In this document: piece by piece, positions 41,819 through 52,752 of the stretch | Position numbering within the stretch: the first letter of the stretch is position 1 | How the letters are laid out: each line of letters starts with the position of its first letter | Source of the DNA: Thozetella sp. PMI_491 | Lineage: Eukaryota > Ascomycota > Sordariomycetes > Chaetosphaeriales > Chaetosphaeriaceae | DNA length: 64,000 bases | Reading direction: 5' to 3' | Assembly: GCA_021432635.1 (NCBI GenBank) | Contig: MU270021.1 | Coordinates: 1,186,594 to 1,250,593, forward strand | The notes under the pieces: generated by a model | Database searches by the model: none | What the model was told of the DNA's origin: nothing | The model's input: only the letters and a program-made list of their open reading frames with translations | Program-made: the position numbers and the translations under genes

Positions 41819-43038
41819 GGCGGGTAATATGGCTGTGAATAATACAACTGCTCTAAGATATTCTTCGCGGCAGATACTGTTATGTACGCTTACGTGCGAA
41901 CGCATCAAGTGAAGGGCGATTGCGACTAGATTTATACCTCCATCTCCTGTTGACCCCACCACTAGAAAGCTGGCGCTTCACTTACGATGACTTCAACATA
42001 TATTTTATCACGTCATGAATACTTCGTTTACTCGTACAGTAGTAATACGTGTGCTGGGGGCCGATGGGCCTAGGCTTGCCTCAATGTAGTCGTCATATCC
42101 CCACATTTTTGAAGCTACAGGGATCAATAAAATCTCTCCACGTCAAAATGATCACATTATGTTGAAATGCCTTTTTTTTTAGCCTTTTCCCTTCTAAGTC
42201 TCCCGTATTGTACCAGCTACGCTCAGATCCGTACTAAATGCTTTCACTCAATCTATTATGGAAAGTACTAAAAAAAACAGCTTAACTTTGTTGACTCTAG
42301 CGACAAGCGCTTTCACTGCACATCTTCGTTTTGGAAACAGTGAAAGATAGGCAATTACTGCGACAGCCTTGTAACGAGACGCTGTAGCTTATAGAGAAGA
42401 CGCTAAAGTGTATGTCCTTCACGTGGCCTTATGCGTTGTCTACTTGTATACAGGTCATACTAGACCGCTCTGGTGATACAGATCTCTGTGAGAACCGCCC
42501 ACACAATCAGCTGAATGTGCTCAACAGCTAGTCAGTTAAAAGGTTGGAAATTTGGGTTAACCTATTATTTTATAGTATTTCTAGCCAACTGCTAGATTCC
42601 TGTTCTAGCCCCTGTGCCTGCGTTTGTTTATCCACATATGGACTGTATCCTCCGAAACCAAAGGAGCAAAGACAGTCTTGGCATATGTAGCGTATCTGCC
42701 GTAACCAAAAGGGCGAATGTGATTTCTGCATATGTGAATATCTGCCGTTATTAAGTGAGCAGAGACAGTGACGGCATCTGCATGCAATCAGCCGCCGTGC
42801 ATGGCTCAAATCAATCGCTTCGGTTTGGTAGTATTCTTCGTCTAACCGTACGAAAATGGTTCCGGGTTACGTTACACAACATATAAGCATTTGCCGATAA
42901 CCACGAAAGACTCTATTGTCTGTGTCTACTAGATGCCTATTTATGTGCTGCTTCCCCTCACTTTGATGCCGTCTGTTCCATTGCCTTCCACTTGTCTCAC
43001 ATCATCTCACCACGCTTCATATTGCCAATCAGCCCTTC
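41819..43038. other. Intergenic region with diverged 48-base repeats
   Basis: Upstream of the small hydrophilic gene and of the permease gene. No gene supported. Three imperfect repeats occupy 42632-42774. Confidence 0.5.
42632..42774. repeat. Three diverged tandem copies of a ~48-base unit
   Basis: Units begin with a CATATGTAG/CATATGTGA-like string at about 42632, 42680 and 42727, followed by CTGCCGTAA/CTGCCGTTA and a GCARAGACAGT-like tail in copies one and three. Copies differ at many sites, so the array is old. It lies about 265-400 bases before the permease start. Confidence 0.55.
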
Positions 43039-44716
43039 ATGGAGAAGCCACAAGCCAACATGATGTCGAACTCCAAAGATATGGAGGACAATGATGAGCT
43101 GATGGGCTTTAGTGCCCCTGCAAAGAGAGGCACAGCGAACGACAGAGATGACATGAGACGGCTCGGAAAACAACAGCTGTTCAAAGTAAGGTTTCGTTGA
43201 TACCCGTAACCGATTGGGCTTCGCTCACGGTATAGCGCAACTACAACTTTGTGTCTACACTCGGCTTTGCACTGATTCTCATGGGAACATGGGAAGCGAT
43301 ATTGTCGACAATTGCGTTTGCACTCTCCAATGGAGGTCCGTCCGGGTTGATATACACCATGATTGCATCATTTATTGGCTTCACCCTCATCGTCGTGTCA
43401 ATGGCGGAGATGGCGTCCATTGCACCAACTGCTGGTTAGACGATGTGTACACCCTCCAGCTTTCCTTTGCTTACTGTCATATAGGGGGGCAGTATCACTG
43501 GGTCTCTGAGTTTGCGCCCAAAAGGTACCAGAAGCTTCTTTCTTACACGATTGGCTGGTTGTCAGTGTTGGGTTACCAAACTGGAGCCACGATCGGCGCT
43601 TTCGTCTCCGGCACTATGATCCAAGGTCTGGTCATCCTGAACGACCCGACGTACGTCCCAGAGCATTGGCACGGCACCCTGATTGCTATTGGAATCACTA
43701 TTTTTGTGGCCGCTTTCAACATTGTGTTCGCTGAGCAACTCCCACTTGTTCAGACCCTGATCCTAATTCTACACGTTGCGGGCTTCTTTGCCATCCTGAT
43801 ACCTCTCTGGGTCTTGGCGCCCAAGACCCCGAGCAACGAGGTGTGGTCTTCGTTCGTCGATGGCGGTCCCTGGGGCAGTATTGGTTTAGCCTGTCTCATT
43901 GGGATGTTGACCAATGCGGGAGCCTTCGTCGGAGGGGACTCGGTCGCCCATATCTCGGAAGAGACTAGGAATGCCTCTCGTATTATTCCCCAAGCCATGG
44001 TCCTGACAGTTGTCATTAATGGCGTCATGGGCTTGGTCATGGTTATTACCTTCTGTTACACCATGGGAAATCTCGAAGACGCCCTGATGAGTCCCACCGG
44101 CTACCCCATTATCCACGTTTTCTGGGTTGCAACGGGTTCAAACGGCGGCGCTATAGGACTGACGTTCATTCTTATCATCTTGGGAGTTGCCGGTAACCTG
44201 ACGGTCATGGCGGGTGCATCCCGGCAGCTGTTTGCATTCGCCCGGGACAAAGGTGTCCCTTTCTCGACATGGATTCAAAAGGTCCCTCCGGGATGGGATG
44301 TCCCTATCAATGCGATTCTGCTCACGGGAATAATCTCGTGCATCATCCACTGCATCAACATTGGCTCGTCAATCGCATTCAACATCATCATGTCGATGGG
44401 AACGGTGGCATTGGTGACTTCCTATATCGTTAGCATTGGGAGCATTCTATCCCGGAGGTTGCGGAAGGCGCCTCTGCTTCCAGGTCACTTCTCTTTGGGC
44501 AAGATGGGCATCCCAGTCAACGTGGTCTCCATCGCCTTTCTCGCTATCTTTTGGGTCATGGCGTTTTTCCCCCAAGTCCCAAATCCGGCGCCTGTCGACA
44601 TGAACTGGTCAATCGTCGTGTATGGAGGGGTCCTAACCTTTGCCAGTATTTACTACTTTTTCCGAGCCAGACATCGGTATGACGGCCCAGTAGCGTATGT
44701 AAAAAAAGAAGTCTGA
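43039..44716 (+). CDS. GABA/choline-type amino acid permease (APC family)
   Basis: Three exons (43039-43185, 43236-43434, 43485-44716) give 525 residues. A charged N-terminal tail of about 50 residues leads into RNYNFVSTLGFALILMGTWEA. The next exon ends in SMAEMASIAPTAG, joined across the intron to GQYHWVSEFAP, the signature of fungal GABA and choline permeases. A consensus run (HISEETRNAS) and about twelve helices follow. It would be a proton-coupled plasma-membrane carrier for GABA, amino acids or choline. GABA use would fit the aldehyde dehydrogenase at 15-17 kb, though they are far apart. All splice junctions are canonical and in phase. Confidence 0.93.
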
Positions 44717-45190
44717 GGCGGCTGCAATATATCGAAATAGACTATTGCAACACTACAAATGCTCGAATATCGTAATTTTTCCTTCTCTATCCTCGGACCC
44801 AAAGCTGGCTAGATGGAGTGGGAAGAAACTGAAGTCCCCTAGAGTTAGGTAGTCAAGGTAGAGAGGGTCGGAAATTGCAGTGAAATTTGATAGAGACGAA
44901 TGTGCGCTCACTGGAGCCCGAAGCGTTATAAAATGGCAATGAAGTGTCCGTGACATGCAATTCGTGCCCCTAGTTCACGCCGCTGCATGAGGCCTAGCCA
45001 GGCTGGGATGCTCGGTACTGCCCGAGCCTAACACTTTCATCCAGAAACAGAAGCACATCGGAACTAGAAGTAAGAACAGATTGATGAATTCTACATCTAG
45101 GTACAAATTTGCCTGGTAATATGACGGTTGTATCGCTACCTCTAGACGACCTCAGCTGTGTGTTAAATCCCAGATATGCTTGTGCACACG
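44717..45190. other. Intergenic region between convergent genes
   Basis: Between the stops of the permease and the acyl-CoA ligase. Nothing supported. Confidence 0.5.
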
Positions 45191-47252
45191 CTACAGCTTT
45201 GCTCCCTGCTTCCGTCTTCTCTCCTTCTCCCTGTCTCGCAAGAGCCGCCTCAAGATTTTGCCGCTCGGACTCTTGGGGATCTCGGGCAGAAACTCGACGC
45301 CGCCTTTGATCCACTTATACGAGGTCTTGTGGTCTTCGACGTGCTTGGTGATGATCCGTGCCACCTCGTCATCTGGCCGGGACGCGAACTCGGGCGACTT
45401 GACCACGAACGCCTTGGGAACTTCGCCGGACCGGTCGTCGGGTATCTGGATCACCGCACAGTCCGACACGGCTGGGTGTGCCAAAATATGAGCCTCCAGC
45501 TCGGCCGGCGCCACCTGGTGGCCCTTTACCTTGATCAGCTCCTTAATCCGGTCCACGATGACGAGGTGTTCATGGCCCGAGGGAGCTTTTGTGATGAGAA
45601 CCTCGTCGCCGGTCCGAATCCACCGCGTCCCATCTTCATCGTACACAAAGGTCTCAGCAGTGGCCTTCTCGTTGTGGAGGTAGCCGAGAGTGAGAGAGGG
45701 GGTTGAGACCAAGATCTCGCCGGGCTTGTTGTATTCGGTAATTTCGTTGCCCTCGGGGTCGAGGAGCTTAGCCCGGTAGCCCGGAAGCAGGGAACCCGAC
45801 GCACCGGACAGGACATCGTGTTCGCTTGTCGAGCTGATGACGACCGAAGTTTCGGTCATTCCTGCATGCCGTGTTAAATCTCCACGCGAAGGGATGAGAG
45901 ACACGACGACTTACCATAGGCCTGGACTATGGTCCATTTCGGGTATATCTCTTGCAGCTCTTTGGTTGTCTCCTGCCCCAGAGGTGCTGCACCAGAATAC
46001 ACTAGGCGTACGCTGTCCAGATTGTACTTGCTGCATATGTCATGCGACTGCAGCATCCGGATGATGATAGGTGGAACCTAGGCAACTTAGCAAGCTACCT
46101 TCGCAGCAAAGCCAGGAATCCGACTTACAACAATGAGATGCTCAATCCGGAACTTCTGGATCGCTGCCAGATAGGTCTCCAGCTCGAATTTGGGCAGGAC
46201 AACGATCTCATCGCCGCGCCAGGTAGCCGTGTGCGACACCACCACGAGCCCGTAAATGTGGCTCATGGGCATAAGCCCCAGCTCTACCTGTGTCACTACG
46301 CCTCGCTGTTTCCTCCCCACCGATTCGAAGGCAGTGTGTTGGAGCACATTCGCGATGACGTTGCGATGCGAAATCATAACCGCTTTCTAAAAACGGTTAG
46401 CGAAGGCCAGAGATAGGCTGACATATTCCATGAGGGGAAGCTTACAGGAAGTCCTGAGGTACCGCTTGAGTAGCACAAGAACGCAGGCTGGCGGGCTCCT
46501 TGACCCTTCCCCCACCGAAGGGGCTCGAGCTCCGGGAGTGATTGGCCTTCCACTACTAGATCCTCGATCGTGGCGAAGGAGGCCGGCTTAGCGTCACCCA
46601 CGGTGGGCAGGATGAAGACATGCTTCCTCGCAATCCCAGCGGCGTCCGCCGCACTAATTGCCGACTCAAGCAAGGGTACACAGGTGAACAGGGCCTTTGC
46701 GCCCGAGGATTTGAGCTGGTGTGTGAGCTCGGCGATAGAGTAGGCTGCATTGGCCGGGCTAACAATTCCGGATAAGCGGTGAGCCGCGTACGCCGCCGGG
46801 ATATAATCGATCTACATTGTGCTGACGTTAGACAATAACTTGGATTTTTTCTTCTCTCGGGATCGCACTGGGCGGGGCACGAACAGTGTTGACCGAGAAG
46901 ATGGCCACGACCTTGTCCCACGGTGTGCCATCGTTCGGCGTCCAACCCATGCGCTTGCTGAGCGACCTGGCCATATACTCGGATCGGTTGAAGAAGTCAT
47001 GGACGGAGAAGGTGCGCCCAGTGAGGCCACAAGTGAAAGGATTCCTGCTCTTAGAGGCTGGTCGGCGGCCATACTTTTCGTTCTGCATGAACTCCGCGAT
47101 AGGAATCGAGTCCGGCGGATCTGGCGGGCGGGTAAATGTCAGTGTCTAGCACGATGTGAAGCTCAAATCTAGCACGCGTGGGCGGGGAGGCCTTCTGGCA
47201 TCGACTGACCGATGGCGAGCTTGGGCACCCAGGATGGAGGATAGAAAACCAT
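45191..47252 (-). CDS. AMP-dependent acyl-CoA ligase (4-coumarate-CoA-ligase-like), peroxisomal AKL end
   Basis: Six exons on the minus strand (47252-47210, 47120-46885, 46811-46446, 46386-46129, 46077-45915, 45861-45191) give 578 residues. The AMP-binding motif SSGTSGLP joins KAVMISHRN across intron 3. YSGAAPLG, YGMTETS, RTGDE and the catalytic-lysine motif KSPSGKILRR are present. The enzyme would activate an aryl or fatty acid with ATP and CoA. The last three residues are AKL, a valid type-1 peroxisomal signal, so the product probably works in peroxisomes beside beta-oxidation. An upstream in-frame ATG at 47417 would add 55 residues with no acidic residue until near their end. I prefer 47252 because family members start at MVFYPPSWVP. 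Introns 1 and 2 have weaker GTCAGT and GTTCGT donors. Confidence 0.9.
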
Positions 47253-47810
47253 CTCGGCGACACAAAGCAGGTGTGTTTCTGGTTGCAAGGTGTTGTTAGT
47301 CGATTGGTGAAGAGATGCAGCCAAGGATAAGAGTTGCAGGTTGCAGACGCCGAAAAAAAGTCGTGAGAGCACAGATATCGTGACTCGCGTACCCATCCCT
47401 GAAGCTACCCCTGACATTTGTTTGCTACCCCGCGGCTTCGGAACTCCAAGTTCTCCACAGTCCCCAGATCAAAGGCAGTCCCAAAGCAGATAGCCGACTT
47501 CGGCTTCAATGGTTTGTGTCAAGAAAAGTGGAGCAAGCAGACTTCCCAGCGACCTGGCACGCTGGACACCGACCTGACAGGGGTAAACTAACTCAAGGGT
47601 GCAGGGGTGGGCGTAGGACCTCTCTAGGGGCACAGGAGATGACCATTGGCTTCGCGGCTTGCCTGCTTACCGATGCTCGCCGTCTAAGACAAGCATCGTG
47701 GCTAGGGCGATACCCCAGGCCGAAGGCAGATAGACAGAGACAGACAACGACAATTCCTCACCACGTTGCCCTACCTGCTAGAACTGTTGCGCCAAGAACA
47801 GTTGGACATC
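47253..47810. promoter_or_regulatory. Putative bidirectional promoter (acyl-CoA ligase / alcohol dehydrogenase)
   Basis: A 558-base gap between two divergent start codons. No gene seen. Shared control is suggested by layout and by the linked functions on each side. Confidence 0.45.
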
Positions 47811-49144
47811 ATGGATCTCGCCTTGCCCAAGACCATGTTTGCCTGGAGGAAGCACAGGGGAAACCCGGAGCCCGTACGTTGGCGCCTGCACGTCCGGCGG
47901 CCCTTGAGTTGACCGCATGACCAGGTATGGGAGGAGGTTCCGGTGCCAGAAACACCTGCCACGGGCGTTTTGTGTAAGATGCTGGCTTCCGGAGGTAATG
48001 AAAGTCCCTTGTAAAACCCTCCTAGTTAGACGGCTATTGATTTGTCCAAACAGTTTGCCACAGCGACCATTATCTAGTTGGCAGCGACGACCAGTCAAGC
48101 TGGTTCCAGCCAAAATTCACTTTAGTGAGCAGCCCTAATTTCTATGTCCGCGCAACCCAGCCTTTAACTATCCTCATAGGGCCATGAAGGCTGCGGTCGA
48201 ATCGTCCGCATCGGTCCTGACGTCAAAGAGCCTCGGTTCAAAGTAGTACGTCTCATGTCCACGTCAATAACTACCTTGGCGAGCTAACTCGAGCGGAAGG
48301 GCGACATTGTCGCCCTGCACGCGGTCCCGGGCTGCGCCATGCCCGACTGCGACGAATGCTCACGAGACCTTTCCCAACTCTGCGAGCGAGGTCATCATTC
48401 TGGGATAGGCCAGGATGGCTTTTACGCCCCGTACGCCGCCATCGACGCCCGTGGGGTAGTCCCCGTGCCCCAAGGCGTCACCCCGGGCGAGGCCGCCGTC
48501 GCCACCGACGCCGTGACGACCGCATACCATGCCATCCACCGCCGCGGTGAAGTCAAGGCGTCAGAGACAGTGTTTCTATTCGGCCTGGGCGGGCTCGGCT
48601 TCAACGGGCTGCAGATCGTGCGCAATATCGGCGCAAGGGTCCTCGTCTGCGACATCCGGCAGGAGCTGCTCGACGCGGCAGCCACCCTGGGGGTGCCTAA
48701 GAGTGACATCGTGCCAATCGGCAAGTCACCGGTGGACTTCGTCGCCGAGCTGGGTGTGCCTATCGACACTGTGCTGGACTTTGTTGGAACCCATCAGACC
48801 TTCGAGGATTCGCAGCACATAGGTGCGTTATGTGGAAACGCCTGCGAAAATGGCCCGGAGCGAGACGCTGACTGCTCACAGTGCGACGCGGGGGGAAGCT
48901 GCTGTGTGTTGGCTTTCTCGACATGGAGAATACTGTCCAGATGAAGATTGGCACGCGGAAACGGCTCACCTTTATCTTCACGTACGGTGGCCAGCCGAAG
49001 GATCTAGAGGAGGTGCTTCATCTCATTGCGAAGGGTGCAATTCAGCCTCAGGTGAAAGGTGGCAAATTAGAGGACTTCCCCGCCGTATTAAAGGATTTGG
49101 GAGACGGCAAGGTGGAGGGCCGGATTGCGTTGATGCACGAATAA
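47811..49144 (+). CDS. Zinc-dependent alcohol dehydrogenase (MDR family)
   Basis: Six exons (47811-47873, 47925-47994, 48054-48124, 48180-48245, 48300-48822, 48882-49144) give 351 residues. The catalytic zinc site is VCHSDHY plus GHEGCG, each assembled across introns. The structural zinc cysteines lie in the CAMPDCDECSRDLSQLC block, and the cofactor motif is GLGGLG. The enzyme would oxidise a primary or secondary alcohol with NAD(P). Exons 1-4 are only 63-71 bases. For intron 4 I used the GTACGT donor and an AAG acceptor because this gives the conserved FKVGDIVAL junction. It shares a promoter region with the acyl-CoA ligase and converges on the SDR 95 bases away. Confidence 0.9.
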
Positions 49145-49239
49145 GAGGCCTTTTCTAAGGTAGCAGTAGTCTATTGTTTATCCTCACGGGAAATCATGTT
49201 CTACATTAATTCGTCATGCTTGCAATAGTCTACTCTGCC

Positions 49240-50159
49240 CTAGCCATTGACACTCGCGCTCTTCGGCATGTTAGTGCCTACAGCGGCGGTAGTTCCTGCG
49301 TCGACTGGAATGATAGCTCCTGTGATCCACCTAGCGTGATCAGAGGCCAGGAATACTGCCGCACAGGCGGCATCCCAGCCGTTGCCTTCGGTGCCCAGCA
49401 AGCTCCTCGCCTTTCTCGCCGCCCTGGCATCCTCGGACATGCCCCCGGCGTACATCATCGGGGTGTAGAGCATCTACGAGATACACGTTAGTCTTGTCGA
49501 CACCACAAGATGCGTCACGCAGGACGGAATCGTTAACGTACCCCTGGGCACACGCAGTTGACCCGGATGCCGTCCTTTGCATGGTGCGCCGCCATTGCCC
49601 GTGTCATGTTCACCACTGCGCCTTTGCTGGTGGGATACAGCAGGTGCGGCGTACCGCCCTTCAGACCGGCCACGCTGCCCATGTTGATGATAGAGCCCTT
49701 CATCTCGCCGTCATTACGCGCCATGGCTGGCACCGCGTATTTGGTCATCTGTACCATACTCGACACGTTGATCTCGAGACCTTTGGCCCACTGCTCCATG
49801 TCCACTTCAACTGCAGTGCCCGAGGCACCGGCGACGCCGACATTGTTGACCAGGATGTCGAGACGGCCGAACTTGTCGAGCGCCAGCTTAACGGCGGCCT
49901 CACAGTCGGCGGCCTTAGTGATATCGCCCTGCGCGGCAATCGCTGTGCCACGTCCCGGGTGCGCATTGATCATCTCGGCTGTCTTGTTGGCCCACTCGAG
50001 GTTCAAGTCGACACAAATGACGTCGGCGCCGTCGTCAGCGAGGAGGATTGAGATGGCTCGTCCATTGCCGATGCCTTCGCCCACGCAGCCGGCGCCCGTG
50101 ACGATGGCAGCCCGGCCCTTGAGGGAGCGGCTCGGGGGTGTTATTGGTATGTCCGACAT
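49240..50159 (-). CDS. Short-chain dehydrogenase/reductase (classical SDR)
   Basis: Two exons on the minus strand (50159-49542 and 49473-49240) give 283 residues. The cofactor motif TGAGCVGEGIG lies near residue 21, NNVG follows the central strand, the catalytic serine is in NMGSVAG, and YPTSK provides Tyr and Lys. RVNCVCPG joins MLYTPMM across the intron, a normal SDR C-terminal transition. DLN after the second strand favours NAD over NADP. It could interconvert a ring alcohol and ketone, feeding the monooxygenase of the same block. Substrate unknown. Confidence 0.9.
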
Positions 50160-50855
50160 GATGGATGCACGTGCGGGAGGAGACGAGCTTCCTGAATGGC
50201 TTGCGAGTAGAAAGAAAGTAGTGACCAGGTCGCCTCCTATCTCATAATATTTTGTGGTTCTCCGCATCTCACCCAAGCTCCCACCAAGCTTCCCCTCATA
50301 TCCATCCGCACGCGGTTAGGGCCCGGTGGCGCTGGCTGCGTTACCGGACTCTTGACATTCGTGCGTCCTATTCCCGTGCCTCTCCCTACGTGGGGTCGGA
50401 TACCAGTCTCCGGGGTAAACTAGGGGTAGCCTCCAAGTTTGGACTCTTCAACAAATGCCGGTCTGGCAAGTTTGAAAATGCATAACCGCCACGCAAGTGT
50501 TAGTGTCGGCAGCATCGGCAATCCGAGTTGGGCAAAGCCATGCCGCCCCAGTCCAGTGGCAGCCGTAGAACCCTACATGGCGGGCCTGGCCGATCCCTAG
50601 ATCGATCACATGGCACCCAAGCCCACTACTCCCACAGATGCATGGAACCCAGGGCGCATCGTTGGCAGCACGCTAGGTTCCAGTTCATCCGGCAGGAGGA
50701 GCTCTACCAGTCTTGAGGAGTGGGGCCCCGGCACCAAGACATTGGTCCCTGGAGTGAGACACACAAGTGGCCGAACAGTGGGATGCTATCAAAGTCCCCT
50801 CACCACCAGCTAGCAGTTGAGGATACAGAGCCAGAAAACAAAAGGAGCGCGAAAC
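50160..50855. promoter_or_regulatory. Putative bidirectional promoter (SDR / esterase)
   Basis: A 696-base gap between divergent starts. No gene supported. Confidence 0.4.
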
Positions 50856-51978
50856 ATGTGCGACTTTTCGCGATATGGCGGACCAAGCGAGGAGTGGCTG
50901 GCGGTGCAGGCTGGCCTGCCAACCCCACCCAAGCTGTCGTTAGAGGAGAAGAAGCGGACCACGAATGAGGGCCGCGAGAAGCTGGCGGCCGAGGTGATGG
51001 AGCAACTTGGGAAGAAGGTTCGCATTCAAGACTACTCCATCCCCACGCGGGATGGGTCCTCCATCGAAGCCCGCACCTACCGGCCGGTGAGCATAGACGA
51101 GGCAGAGACGCTCCCCGTATACATACACTTCCACGGAGGCGGCTTCTTCTTCGGTACGCTGTCTTCCGAGGATGCCATAGCCGCTCGCATCGCCATCAAC
51201 GCCAAGGTTATTGTGCTGAACGTAAACTATCGCCACACGCCCGAGCACGTGTATCCCGCGCCGTACCACGACGCGCAGGATGCCTTCGACTGGCTGCACG
51301 CCAACATCGCGACGGTGAAAGGCAACCCGGAGCAAGTCGTCGTGGGAGGCATCTCGGCGGGTGCGCAGCTCACGTCATCGCTAACATTGCAGAAGGCCCT
51401 GGGCAAGGCGTGTGTCTCGGCTCCGCCCATCGCCGGCCAAGTGCTCATGATCCCGTGCGTGGCGCACATGGACTGCTACGGGCCACAGCTCGCCAAGATG
51501 AAGAGCCCGGACGTGTCGTCGTATAAGGAGAACCACGACGCGCCGATTCTATCGGTAGCCACGTGCCGGTTCTTCCTCGACCTTCTCAAGTGCGAGCCGT
51601 TGGACGATGCCGACCTCATGCTGAATCCAGGCAACGCCAGCCCGGACGACGTGCGCGGGCTGCCGCCTACCGTCTTCGGGATCGCGGGGCTAGATCCGCT
51701 CCGGGACGAAGGGCTACTCTACGCAAAGATGCTGACAGAAGCCGGGTGAGAAACGATCACCCACTCTGCTGTCCACTAGCTGGTATTCTAACAGGTGCAT
51801 CGCCGTGTTTAGGGTCGCGACAGACATCAACCTGTTCCAGGGTGTACCGCATGGCTTCAGGCGCTTCGGGGAGAAGCTATCGGCCTGTGAACGGTGGGAT
51901 GAAGTTATGGAGAACGGCATCCGCTGGGCTCTGAATAAGCCGCAGGCCACAGGCGAGTTTAATGTCAAGACAGAATAG
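50856..51978 (+). CDS. Alpha/beta hydrolase, hormone-sensitive-lipase (HSL/bacterial family IV) type esterase
   Basis: Two exons (50856-51745 and 51813-51978) give 351 residues. The family hallmark HGGGFF supplies the oxyanion hole. The nucleophile serine is in GGISAGAQ, the acid in GLDPLRDEG and the catalytic histidine in GVPHGF, which lies in exon 2. Such enzymes cut short- to medium-chain esters and some lactones. I used the TTTAG acceptor at 51811-51812 because it joins EAG to VATDINLFQGVPHGF without an insert; an earlier CAG acceptor would add six residues. The start at MCDFSRYG is family-like. In this block it could open the ester made by the Baeyer-Villiger enzyme. Confidence 0.9.
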
Positions 51979-52752
51979 GGGTTAATATATCAGAATACCT
52001 GTTCAACTCGCTCCGGTCATAAGTTCGAAACCCATGTTGACCATTGGCCATTCCTTCATTTTATTCTTTTAGTTATGCCCCTTCTCTCTTTCTCTTTTGC
52101 TTGCGGATTTTGCAGACTAGTGAGCTCCCAACTTTGCACATTTTTCTTTTGCTTAAAAAAAACCCCCAAATCACATTTGTTATTTATTCGGTAAAATGAT
52201 TACAACTAACATTCCGAATAGTAAATAATATTTATGTATGTATCTAAGAGATCTTTTGCAGCAGTATTGAAGGCAGAGCTGATTGGCCCGACGGGCTGCT
52301 GGAGGCTGTGCACGCTGAAGCAATTGCTGTAACTAGGTACTGTATTCCGTACTAGGTTTAGTCTCTAGCGATATAGTGATAAGGACTGGAACAGAATCAG
52401 CCTCACTGTCACAGCGGACGATACTTCTACTCCGAGCAAAGGCAATATGGCGCATGTGAAAATGGGATAGCTACAGTGTCGTTTGCATATACTAGCCTAC
52501 CAACGAAGTACAGACACGCGCAGACGTGGTGAGCCAGGGCTGCTGAGCAGTCGCTGCGCGTAACCCCTCAACTGGAGTGCAACCCCCACAATCAGGCACC
52601 ATCAGCACTTCACACACCCGCCGCTGCATCGGGTTGTTGTCTAAGATGTCGGTCAATAGGATCGGATTGACTCAAGTATACTGTCCAGCAGGTCCAGCGA
52701 CGGTTGAGTGTGTCCCCCCGTGAGTTGTCGATTGCTTCGAAGTGCTTACTAC
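51979..52752. other. Intergenic region
   Basis: Upstream of the NLR-like gene. A/T-rich near 52140-52240. No gene supported. Confidence 0.5.
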
